Part shown: piece after piece, positions 27,356 through 35,078 of the stretch
Numbering within the stretch: the stretch's first letter is position 1
Layout of the letters: the number at the start of each line of letters is the position of its first letter
NCBI RefSeq assembly: GCF_900104115.1
Contig: NZ_FNJM01000001.1
Span: 887,374-951,373 of the forward strand
Direction of reading: 5' to 3'
Source: Clostridium gasigenes
GTDB taxonomy: Bacteria > Bacillota > Clostridia > Clostridiales > Clostridiaceae
DNA: 64,000 nt
Position numbers and translations under genes: made by a program
The notes under the pieces: model-generated
The model's input: only the letters and a program-made list of their open reading frames with translations
What the model was told of the DNA's origin: nothing
Databases searched by the model: none

Positions 27356-27437
27356 TTATTAATTATTTTCCATAAACACTTATTTAATCTATATGCTAAT
27401 GCATGCTTATATTATCTTACTAATTTCATAATTTCTT

Positions 27438-28778
27438 TCACATATTTTCTTCTTCATTAACGACTATTGATTCCTCTTTATCTTTAGGTAAAATTAGATT
27501 TAAGGCTATAGCAACTATTGTAGTTACAACTACTGATGATCTCCCAAATATTGATATAAACCATGTTGGGAATAATGCTAATGAATCTGGAACTTGAACT
27601 ATACCAACTCCTAAAGCTATTGCTAACCCTACTATTGCAGTATTTCTAGCAGTGAGTTTAACTGATGTAATCATTTTAATTCCTGTCATTGTAATAATTG
27701 CAAATACTGATATCGTAGCCCCTCCAAGTACACATTGAGGAATGCTTATTAATATTGATGAAAGTTTAGGTACTAGACCAGCTATTATAATAACAACTGA
27801 AGCAAATATGAACACGCTTCTATTTATAACCTTATTCATTGTTACTATACCAACATTTTGACTAAATGTTGCAGTTGGTAGACCTCCAAATAAAGAACCT
27901 ATAATACTAGAAATACCATTACCAACTATTCCTCCTGATAATTCTATATCTGTAGGAACTCTATTCATTCCTCCTTCTGTAGTAGATGAAAGATCTCCTA
28001 TTGCTTCAATAGAACTTACAATGTGCATTATAGACATAGATATAATTGCGGTTATATTAAAACTAATTCCAAAGTGCATAATTTTAGGTGTTTGTATCCA
28101 ACCTGATGCTTGAACCTCTGAAAAAGAAACCATGCCAAGACATAAAGCAACAATATAACCAACAATAATCCCTACTAATATAGATGCAAGCTTTAGTTTT
28201 CCTTTAGTAAAGTAGTTTAAATATATTACTACTCCTAAAGTTATAAGCGCAACTGCCCAATTTTTAGGTGATCCAAAATTTGAATTTCCAACTCCACCAG
28301 CCATATAGTTAACAGCAACTGAATATAAAGATAATCCTATTGACACTATAACTGTCCCTGTAACTATTATTGGAAACAACTTAATTAAATGTTTAACAAA
28401 TATACCAAATATAACAGCAACTATTCCCCCGACTATCTGTGCACCAAAAACTGTAGCAATATCAAATTCACCTACTATTGCCACCACTGTTGGTACATAT
28501 ATAAAACTTGCTCCCATTATTATTGGTAATCTTGATCCAATCCCCTTGAAAACAGGAATAAGTTGAATTAAGGTAGCTATACCTGCAAAAAATAATGATG
28601 ATTGAACAAGTAATATTTTATCTTGTGAGTTTAATCCAGATGCACTTGCAACTATTATAGCCGGCGTAACGCATCCAACAATCATAGCTACAACATGTTG
28701 CAACCCTAATGGGATGACTTCTTTTAATGTTGGTTTACCTTCAAATTGAAAAAGTAAAGATTTCTGTTTTGACTCCAT
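27438..28778 (-). CDS. Xanthine/urate permease (NCS2 family), downstream tandem copy
   Basis: 446 residues, about 14 membrane segments, NCS2 (nucleobase:cation symporter-2) family, with QHVVAM near residue 28, the GGLPTATFSQNVGIVTMNKV signature and the ATTISVFAIITMTGIKM region. Very similar to the next gene upstream (six differences in the first 73 residues). It imports xanthine, urate or a related base with a cation. The 125-base gap to the upstream copy has a recognisable but degenerate version of that copy's leader, so this gene likely depends on transcription from 30.3 kb. Confidence 0.93.
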   Translation of the reverse strand: MESKQKSLLFQFEGKPTLKEVIPLGLQHVVAMIVGCVTPAIIVASASGLNSQDKILLVQSSLFFAGIATLIQLIPVFKGIGSRLPIIMGASFIYVPTVVAIVGEFDIATVFGAQIVGGIVAVIFGIFVKHLIKLFPIIVTGTVIVSIGLSLYSVAVNYMAGGVGNSNFGSPKNWAVALITLGVVIYLNYFTKGKLKLASILVGIIVGYIVALCLGMVSFSEVQASGWIQTPKIMHFGISFNITAIISMSIMHIVSSIEAIGDLSSTTEGGMNRVPTDIELSGGIVGNGISSIIGSLFGGLPTATFSQNVGIVTMNKVINRSVFIFASVVIIIAGLVPKLSSILISIPQCVLGGATISVFAIITMTGIKMITSVKLTARNTAIVGLAIALGVGIVQVPDSLALFPTWFISIFGRSSVVVTTIVAIALNLILPKDKEESIVVNEEENM

Positions 28779-28903
28779 AAAAAATTCCCCCTCATATTGA
28801 AATACATATTTATTTATATGGTTACAACAATTCCTACTAGCACTCTAATAAGTAATACTCCTTTAAACCCATTATTTAAACTAAGATTAAATCAAATATT
28901 ATT

Positions 28904-30253
28904 CTATTTTATATTTATATTTTCTTCTTTATTAATTACTATTGATTCCTCTTCATCTTTAGGCAAAATTAAATTTAAGGTTATAGCAACTATTGTTGTT
29001 ACAACTATTGAAGATTTCCCAAATATTGATATAAACCACCCTGGGAATAATGCAAGCGCATCAGGAACTTGAACTATACCTACTCCTAAAGCAATTGATA
29101 ATCCTACAATTGCTGTATTCCTAGCTGTAAGTTTAGTTGATGAAATCATCTTAACCCCAGTCATTGTAATAGCTGCAAATACTGATATTGTTGCTCCTCC
29201 AAGTACACATTGAGGAATACTTGTTAATATTGATGCAAACTTAGGCACTAATCCCGATATTATAATAACTACTGAAGCAAATGTAAATACACTTCTACTT
29301 ATAACTTTATTCATAGTTACTATACCAACATTTTGACTAAATGTTGCAGTTGGCATACATCCAAAGAAAGAACCCATGATACTACTAATTCCATTACCAA
29401 TTACTCCTCCTGAAAGTTCTTTATCTGTAGGAACCCTATTCATTGCACCACCTGTAGTAGCTGACATATCCCCTATTGCTTGAACAGAATTTACAATATG
29501 CATTATAACCATAGATATAATTGCTGTAGCATTAAAACTCATTCCAAAATGCATTAATTTTGGTGTTTGTATCCACCCAGATGCTTGGACATCTGTAAAA
29601 GAAACCATTCCAAGACATAAAGCAACTACATAACCAACAATGATCCCTACTAATATAGATGCAAGTTTTAATTTTCCATTAGTAAAATAGTTTAAATATA
29701 TTACTACCCCTAAAGTTATAAATGCAACTAACCAATTTTTAGGTGATCCAAAAGTTGAGCTTCCAACTCCACCAGCTACATAGTTAATAGCAACTGAATA
29801 TAAAGATAATCCTATTGAAAATATAACTGTCCCTGTTACAATTAACGGGAATAATTTAACTAACTTTTTAACAAATATCCCAAATATAATAGCAATTATT
29901 CCACCAACTACTTGTGCTCCAAAAATTGTTGAAATACTAAATTCACCAGCTATTGCCGTTAATGTTGGTACATATGCAAAACTTACTCCCATAATTATAG
30001 GAAGTCTTGATCCAATCCCCCTGAAGATAGGAAAAAGTTGAATTAAAGTGGCTATTCCTGCAAAAAATAAAGATGATTGAACAAGTAAAATTTTATCTTG
30101 TGGGCTTAATCCTGATACACCTGCCACTATTATAGCCGGAGTAACACATCCAATAATCATAGCTACAACATGTTGCAAGCCTAATGGAATGATTTCTTTT
30201 AATGTTGGTTTACCTTCAAATTGAAAAAGTAAAGATTTTTGTTTTGATTCCAT
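28904..30253 (-). CDS. Xanthine/urate permease (NCS2 family), upstream tandem copy
   Basis: 449 residues, same architecture as its neighbour: QHVVAM, GCMPTATFSQNVGIVTMNKV and C-terminal LPKDEEESIV tail. It carries GCMP where the downstream copy has GGLP in the NCS2 substrate-region motif, so the two may differ in preference. It is directly behind a sigma-54 promoter and three UAS dyads identical in type to those of the ygeY operon, so it should be induced together with purine degradation. ATG after GAGGAGG-like site. Confidence 0.93.
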   Translation of the reverse strand: MESKQKSLLFQFEGKPTLKEIIPLGLQHVVAMIIGCVTPAIIVAGVSGLSPQDKILLVQSSLFFAGIATLIQLFPIFRGIGSRLPIIMGVSFAYVPTLTAIAGEFSISTIFGAQVVGGIIAIIFGIFVKKLVKLFPLIVTGTVIFSIGLSLYSVAINYVAGGVGSSTFGSPKNWLVAFITLGVVIYLNYFTNGKLKLASILVGIIVGYVVALCLGMVSFTDVQASGWIQTPKLMHFGMSFNATAIISMVIMHIVNSVQAIGDMSATTGGAMNRVPTDKELSGGVIGNGISSIMGSFFGCMPTATFSQNVGIVTMNKVISRSVFTFASVVIIISGLVPKFASILTSIPQCVLGGATISVFAAITMTGVKMISSTKLTARNTAIVGLSIALGVGIVQVPDALALFPGWFISIFGKSSIVVTTIVAITLNLILPKDEEESIVINKEENINIK

Positions 30254-30323
30254 AAAAAATTCCTCCTCATATTGGAATATATATATTTATACGTTTACAA
30301 TAATTCCTACTTATACTCTAATA

Positions 30324-30339
30324 AGCAATATTTATGCCA
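30324..30339 (-). promoter_or_regulatory. Sigma-54 (-24/-12) promoter of the permease genes
   Basis: Minus strand TGGCATAAATATTGCT keeps the invariant GG and GC at the exact 10-base spacing of sigma-54 promoters. It is about 70 bases upstream of the first permease start. Confidence 0.88.
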
Positions 30340-30428
30340 ATGTAAATCATTGAAAATGGTGTTTTTATCTATTTTGTCTTAACAATTAATAATTAAGAAT
30401 CTTTTATATACTATAAAAAGGCAATAAA

Positions 30429-30539
30429 TATCAAAATGATAAATAATTATCATTTTGATATTTCTTACCTTCTCCTTATTCTACCTTATTGTATCTTTAT
30501 TTAAGTATTAATTTATATCTCAAATTTATCATTTTAATA
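30429..30539. promoter_or_regulatory. Three activator-binding dyads (UAS) upstream of the permease promoter
   Basis: TATCAAAATGATA at 30429-30441, TATCATTTTGATA at 30448-30460, and a one-base variant TATCATTTTAATA at 30527-30539. The first two are 19 bases apart, exactly as in the ygeY operon set. They lie 90-200 bases upstream of the -24/-12 element. Confidence 0.85.
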
Positions 30540-30650
30540 ATTAACTTAAATAATTAAGTCTTGTATATAATTAATCTTGGTAAAATAAATAACAAGTCAG
30601 AATTAATTTTATATTTTCTTATTATTATCATCTTAGATATCTTCAAAAAA

Positions 30651-30684
30651 ATAACTCTTCATAATTTATTTTATGAAGAGTTAT
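30651..30684 (-). terminator. Terminator of the selenium-cofactor gene cluster
   Basis: 13-bp perfect stem 30651-30663/30672-30684 followed by six T on the minus strand, immediately after the yedF stop. Confidence 0.9.
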
Positions 30685-30688
30685 ACTA

Positions 30689-31114
30689 CTAAATTTTTAT
30701 TGTATTTTTACTCTCATTCATTAATTGAACAATTAAGTACATATTTCCAACATCACCAACAAGTAATTTTTCATTTAGCCCATAGAAATCAAGGCATGTC
30801 CCACAACTTAGAATATTAACACCTTTTTCTTTCATGGACGTTAAGCTATCAATTACCTTTGAGCCTTGGCATGTTAACTTCGCTCCACTGTTTATAAAAA
30901 TAAGATTTTCAGGAAGAATAACACTTTCAGATAATGAATAAATATAAGACTTCATTAGTAATTCCCCTAAATTTGAATCTCCATTACCTAACAAATTTGA
31001 TGCAACTACAATTGTTAAATCCTTTGACTTATTATTCCCCTCCTCAATTTTTTCTTCAATAAATTCAACTGCAGGTTGTGGAGTTGAAAGACCTGTACAA
31101 TTAATATTTTTCAT
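30689..31114 (-). CDS. yedF: YedF-family selenium-metabolism protein, shortened TusA part
   Basis: 141 residues from ATG at 31112-31114 (AGGTG upstream; the earlier ATG lies in the ribosome site). Normal YedF proteins are near 200 residues: a TusA domain with a CPxP cysteine followed by a DsrE-like domain. Here the DsrE-like part is intact (VVASNLLGNGDSNLGELLMK, NSGAKLT, SCGTCLDFYGL, VGDVGNMY). The TusA part is reduced to about 25 residues, and the CPxP motif reads STPQP, with no Cys and no in-frame TGA. It probably delivers or handles selenium for the labile-Se molybdenum hydroxylases; the cysteines of SCGTC could still act. Confidence 0.8.
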   Translation of the reverse strand: MKNINCTGLSTPQPAVEFIEEKIEEGNNKSKDLTIVVASNLLGNGDSNLGELLMKSYIYSLSESVILPENLIFINSGAKLTCQGSKVIDSLTSMKEKGVNILSCGTCLDFYGLNEKLLVGDVGNMYLIVQLMNESKNTIKI

Positions 31115-31161
31115 ACTACACCTCATCTTTTTATTTATTTTATGGCTCTTTAATCATTTAT

Positions 31162-31338
31162 TTAGAGATATCTAATACTTCTACTGAATAATATTAATCC
31201 CATATTTTTTTCGAATCTCTCATTTAATTTATGATGAAAGCTAGAATTTTCACCATTTTCATCTGTTATAGTAACTAATGCAGCTTTTTCCCCTTTACTT
31301 ATTCTATCATATATTTTAATCAATACAATGTCTTCCAT
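31162..31338 (-). pseudogene. Small frame resembling the N-terminus of XdhC-family maturation protein, probably a remnant
   Basis: 58 codons, ATG at 31336-31338, stop TAA at 31162-31164. Its start, with ISKGEKAALVTITDENG, fits the beginning of XdhC/CoxI proteins (GE..aLvTI....GS.PR), after which the similarity stops: GSTPR and the rest of the protein, including the Rossmann part, are missing. XdhC-like genes normally accompany molybdenum hydroxylases. It lies between yqeB and yedF. It has no strong ribosome site, so I treat it as a remnant, though a short expressed protein cannot be ruled out. Confidence 0.55.
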
Positions 31339-31380
31339 TTAAAATACGCTTTCCGCTTTATTCCACTTCTTGTCAAATAA

Positions 31381-32187
31381 TTATAAACCCTTTATATTTT
31401 TCATTATTAATACAGCTTCCAATACTCCTCCACCAATGCTTCTTGCCTTGTCTGAAATAGTATTATAATTTTCAAGTTCCTTTAATCTCGGATCTATATC
31501 CCCTATTTTAAGCCCTTTACATACATCTGTTCCATCTTTTATAATTCCCCTTAGAATTCCACTAATAGTTGCTAAAACATTTTCTTCACCTATAAGCGCT
31601 ATCACTTGACCCTTTTCAACTATGTCTCCTATATTGCTAATATTTTTTATTACACCATCATTATTACTATATATTACTCTTTCCTTTGAATATCCACATA
31701 TTTCTCCAGGTACGCCTGTGTTTTCCATTGCACTTCCTTCAAATATTAACTTACCTAAATTATGACCTCTCATAGTTTCAATAACAATATTAACATCTTT
31801 TCCAGCATTAAAACCAGGTCCTAAAGCAATTGTAATTGGGGCCATTTTTTTACATGTCCCCATATTCTTTTTAGCAAGTATTGCATCAATAACTATATTG
31901 GGTTTAATTTTATTTATTAGCTCACCGCTGCTATCTACGGCAATAGGTATAATTTTATTATCCCAATTCTTATTTATCTCATATTCATTTTTAGCTAAAG
32001 ATGCCTTTATGCCTTCAACTGTAGTATTACCATTATATACTGCATCGCTAAAAGCAACATTTCTTCTTATAGCTGTAGGTTTATCAATTTCTAAAACTAA
32101 AACCTTAAATCCGCTTCTATAAAGTTTTTGAATTGTACCTGTTGCTATATCCCCTCCGCCTCTTACAACTATTATATCTTCCATCAT
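31381..32187 (-). CDS. yqeB: YqeB-family selenium-dependent molybdenum hydroxylase maturation protein
   Basis: 268 residues. N-terminal VVRGGGDIATGTIQKLYRSGFKVLVLE is the YqeB signature (Rossmann-like nucleotide fold), with VIDAILAKKN in the middle, GPGFNAGKDVNIVIETMRGHNLG further on and SIGGGVLEAV near the C-terminus. YqeB occurs only in genomes with SelD and selenium-dependent molybdenum hydroxylases and is thought to act in building the selenium-containing cofactor; the reaction is unknown. It follows mocA by 29 bases. Confidence 0.93.
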   Translation of the reverse strand: MMEDIIVVRGGGDIATGTIQKLYRSGFKVLVLEIDKPTAIRRNVAFSDAVYNGNTTVEGIKASLAKNEYEINKNWDNKIIPIAVDSSGELINKIKPNIVIDAILAKKNMGTCKKMAPITIALGPGFNAGKDVNIVIETMRGHNLGKLIFEGSAMENTGVPGEICGYSKERVIYSNNDGVIKNISNIGDIVEKGQVIALIGEENVLATISGILRGIIKDGTDVCKGLKIGDIDPRLKELENYNTISDKARSIGGGVLEAVLIMKNIKGL

Positions 32188-32216
32188 ATAAACTCAACTC
32201 CTAATATTTATGTATT

Positions 32217-32789
32217 TTAAATTTCTAGTAGGTTATTATAATCTTCCTTAGTGTCAATGTCCCAAAGAATAAACTCATTTTTTACACTAATAAGTTTTAC
32301 ACATGAATTATTTTCTTTTATAATATTTCTGCCCCCTACATCACCTTCTAGTTCTAGAAGTTTCTCTTTGAAATTTTCTGAAAATATTGTAGGAGTCCCT
32401 CTTTTATTATTATAATTTGGTACTATAATACAATCTTTATTATTATTAAATTCCTTCAATAGTAAATTTATAGTTTCAACATCAATAAGCGGCTGATCTC
32501 CTGTAAAAAAAGCGTATCCATCTGATTTTGGAGAATTCTTTATTCCAATATTAATAGATTTACTTTGTCCAAGTTGCCATTCATTATTATAAATAGCTCT
32601 AATATTTCTATCCTTACATATTTTAAGAACTTCTTCATTATTATATACAACTAAAATGCTTTTAAAATCACAACTAGTTACTTTATCCAAGACATTTTCT
32701 ATTATAGTTTTACCTTTATATGATAATAAAAGTTTATTTTTCCCCATTCTTTTACTTTGCCCAGAGGCCATTATTATAGCACTTACCAT
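32217..32789 (-). CDS. mocA: MocA-family molybdenum cofactor cytidylyltransferase
   Basis: 190 residues, MobA-like nucleotidyltransferase fold: MASGQSKRMGKNKLLL (nucleotide-binding loop, about 7-22), FTGDQPLID metal-binding Asp, and RGTPTIF near residue 120. It matches the short MocA/YgfJ group that adds CMP to molybdopterin for xanthine-dehydrogenase-type enzymes. It lies between yqeC (38-base gap) and yqeB. ATG after GGGAGGG. Confidence 0.92.
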   Translation of the reverse strand: MVSAIIMASGQSKRMGKNKLLLSYKGKTIIENVLDKVTSCDFKSILVVYNNEEVLKICKDRNIRAIYNNEWQLGQSKSINIGIKNSPKSDGYAFFTGDQPLIDVETINLLLKEFNNNKDCIIVPNYNNKRGTPTIFSENFKEKLLELEGDVGGRNIIKENNSCVKLISVKNEFILWDIDTKEDYNNLLEI

Positions 32790-32827
32790 TATTGCCCTCC
32801 CTTAAGAGTCTCCAAATAAATAACTAG

Positions 32828-33568
32828 TTATTTTATAATCTCAAATTTCATATTTTTTAAACTTCCAAATATAATCTTATCTATGATGTTATTTTTTTCA
32901 TTACTCTCTTTAATACTTTTTAATAAAAATAAAGAATCTTTATATTCCTTATGACTATCAATCTTATTAATAAATAATATTTTTTCACCTTTAGCCCTTT
33001 TAAACAATCCATCTTTATTAAATATTACAGATAAAATATTTTCTTCATTAACTTCTTCACCCGGCTTAGTATTAGTAATTTTATTAAACTCTTTTACCCT
33101 ATGCACATTACACTCATTAATTTCTTTACCTAAAATATCTATGCTAATTATACCAATAGTTTTATTAGTTTTATTACAAACTATTGGTTCATTAGGTTTC
33201 CACCCTTTTATAGATTTCCGCTTCGAACCATCAGCTTCAATAATACTATAGTCAAAATATTTAAATTTAGCTTCTAAATCTTCTGGTTTAACCCCAACTA
33301 ATTTATTATCATCATTAATAAAAGTTCCATAAGCATATATTCCTTTTAAACAAGAATTTTTCAACTTACTAAAACTTTCATTTCCTAAAGCTAAAAAATC
33401 AACTTCATCCTTTTTCGGCTTATATATTTTAGTAGTTGTGGTTACTAAAACCTTATTTTCATTTTTAAGTTCTTTTGCTAATAAATACATTAGCGTAGTT
33501 TTTCCCCCTGATCCAATTATAGAAATTACAGAACCCACCCTTAGCTCTAAAACTTTATTTAACTCCAT
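32828..33568 (-). CDS. yqeC: YqeC-family selenium cofactor biosynthesis protein
   Basis: 246 residues with a P-loop SIIGSGGKTTLMYLLA (about 16-31), followed by TTTTKIYKP, IEADGSKRKSIKGWKPNEP and LFINKIDS. This matches the putative NTPase YqeC, which marks genomes with labile-selenium molybdenum hydroxylases along with SelD and YqeB. First gene of the yqeC-mocA-yqeB-yedF unit, 136 bases downstream of the xdhC small-subunit gene and its terminator. Its biochemical step is unknown. Confidence 0.92.
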   Translation of the reverse strand: MELNKVLELRVGSVISIIGSGGKTTLMYLLAKELKNENKVLVTTTTKIYKPKKDEVDFLALGNESFSKLKNSCLKGIYAYGTFINDDNKLVGVKPEDLEAKFKYFDYSIIEADGSKRKSIKGWKPNEPIVCNKTNKTIGIISIDILGKEINECNVHRVKEFNKITNTKPGEEVNEENILSVIFNKDGLFKRAKGEKILFINKIDSHKEYKDSLFLLKSIKESNEKNNIIDKIIFGSLKNMKFEIIK

Positions 33569-33661
33569 AAAATATCACTTCTTCTCTATATTTTTTTCTA
33601 AATTATAAAATATTAATCTCTAATAATTAAATTTATTTTCCATATATTTTTAGATAGATGA

Positions 33662-33694
33662 AATAGGGATATTATCTTAATTAATATCCCTATT
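33662..33694 (-). terminator. Likely terminator of the xdhABC operon
   Basis: 13-bp perfect stem 33662-33674/33682-33694, 10 bases after the small-subunit stop; the tail is only moderately T-rich. Confidence 0.65.
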
Positions 33695-33703
33695 GTATAT
33701 TAT

Positions 33704-34204
33704 CTATACCAATGTAGACTCAACTAAATCTGAATTTAAAATAGATTTTTTAGTAGCGTTAAATATCTTTTGATACCCTGTACAACGGCATAAATTACCT
33801 GATATTTCTCTTTTTATTTCTTCATCAGTATACTTTTCTCCACTATCAACTAAAGCTGTAGTAGTAAGTACAAATCCTGGTGTGCAAAAACCACATTGTA
33901 CTGCCCCTTCATCTATATAAGCTTGTTGAACCTTAGAAAGTTTACCATTCTTCTCTAACCCTTCTACTGTTACAATGTTTTTTCCATCTGCCCAAACTGC
34001 CATATATATACAAGAATCAATAGGAGTTCCATCAATTAAAACTGTGCACGCCCCACATTCTCCAGCACAACAACCAAATTTTACCCCTGTAAATTGTAAT
34101 CTATTTCTTAAAACTTCTAATAATGATTCTCTAATATCTACTTCTAATACATAGGATTTATTATTTACATTTATAGAAATCTTTTTCATGCTATCTGTAT
34201 TCAT
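33704..34204 (-). CDS. xdhC: Xanthine dehydrogenase iron-sulfur subunit
   Basis: About 166 residues. It carries the two [2Fe-2S] sites of xanthine-dehydrogenase small subunits: GCCAGECGACTVLIDG (plant-ferredoxin type) and QCGFCTPGF...GNLCRCTGYQ. Electrons pass from Mo through these clusters to FAD in XdhB. The start is uncertain: ATG at 34204 (12 bases after AAGGGG) is chosen; ATG at 34216 overlaps the xdhB stop and touches the ribosome site, and ATG at 34189 also precedes the conserved part. Third gene of xdhA-xdhB-xdhC. Confidence 0.93.
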   Translation of the reverse strand: MNTDSMKKISINVNNKSYVLEVDIRESLLEVLRNRLQFTGVKFGCCAGECGACTVLIDGTPIDSCIYMAVWADGKNIVTVEGLEKNGKLSKVQQAYIDEGAVQCGFCTPGFVLTTTALVDSGEKYTDEEIKREISGNLCRCTGYQKIFNATKKSILNSDLVESTLV

Positions 34205-34205
34205 C

Positions 34206-35078
34206 TTACTGTACATCCCCTTTATTTATAATTTCTTTAATAGCTCGTACTGTTAACACCTTTATAAGATGTTCTCTAAAATCTTTTGATGCCCTCCATG
34301 AATTTCTGGCTTTTGTAGATTTCATTGTTTCTTTTGCTATAGATTCTATATTTTCTTCATTTATTTCTATTCCTTTAGCATAATTTTCTGCTTCTATACA
34401 TCTTATAGGCGTTGGTGCTGCTACTCCTAATGCAATCCTTAAATCCTTAAATTTATTATCTTCTTCTATTAAAACCACAGCTACTCCTATCATTGCAATA
34501 TCCATAGCTTTTCTATTACTAAATTTTATATAATGCCCCTTTGTATTTTCATAACTTTTCTTTTCTATTATTATCTTAGTTAAAATCTCATCCTTTTTTA
34601 AATCAACTTTTCCTGGCCCTAAATAAAATTCATTTATTGGTATAATTCTTTCACCATTACTATTTTGTAGCTTTAATTTAGCATTTAATGCGTATAATGT
34701 TGAAGCACTATCTGCTGAAACTGCACCATTACATATATTGCCTCCAATAGTTGCCATATTTCTTACTTGTGGCCCACCCATTGATACTGCTGCTTCCCCT
34801 AAAATACTAATATTATCTGTAATTATTTGATTTCTGAATATTTTTCTAAAAGAAGTCATAGCTCCTATTTCTATATCTTTATTTTCTAAAATCTTTATTT
34901 CATCTAAGCCTTCTATTTTTCTTAAGCTTATAAGTTCTACATTTTCAATATTTCTGTGATGTAATCTTATTAGCACATCTGTGCCTCCAGCTATAATCTT
35001 TAAAGAAGTATTTTTATTTAACATATCCAAAGCTTCATTAAGAGTTTCTGGTTCTACTATTCCTTTTATATCAAACAT
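34206..35078 (-). CDS. xdhB: Xanthine dehydrogenase FAD-binding subunit
   Basis: 290 residues from ATG at 35076-35078, which overlaps the xdhA stop by 8 bases; longer in-frame starts lie within xdhA. FAD-binding PCMH-type fold: IIAGGTDVLIRL (about 31-42), and GGPQVRNMATIGGNICNGAVSADS, the FAD pyrophosphate loop of the CO dehydrogenase/xanthine dehydrogenase medium subunit. It passes electrons to NAD. It could also serve the fused Se-hydroxylase at 8.5-11.1 kb, which has no FAD subunit beside it; that is inference. Confidence 0.93.
   Translation of the reverse strand: MFDIKGIVEPETLNEALDMLNKNTSLKIIAGGTDVLIRLHHRNIENVELISLRKIEGLDEIKILENKDIEIGAMTSFRKIFRNQIITDNISILGEAAVSMGGPQVRNMATIGGNICNGAVSADSASTLYALNAKLKLQNSNGERIIPINEFYLGPGKVDLKKDEILTKIIIEKKSYENTKGHYIKFSNRKAMDIAMIGVAVVLIEEDNKFKDLRIALGVAAPTPIRCIEAENYAKGIEINEENIESIAKETMKSTKARNSWRASKDFREHLIKVLTVRAIKEIINKGDVQ

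Noticed and set aside
28779-28903. A second working sigma-54 promoter before the downstream permease
   Set aside because: The -12 element has lost GC and no GG-containing -24 element is present at the right spacing.
27438-30253. Mobile element as cause of the permease duplication
   Set aside because: No transposase gene, terminal inverted repeats or target duplications seen around the pair.
30254-30688. Purine riboswitch upstream of the permeases
   Set aside because: No purine-aptamer core or terminator/antiterminator pair is recognisable; control is explained by the sigma-54 elements.
30689-31114. Selenocysteine codon in the YedF/TusA motif
   Set aside because: The codons at the CPxP position are TCA ACT; no in-frame TGA is present.
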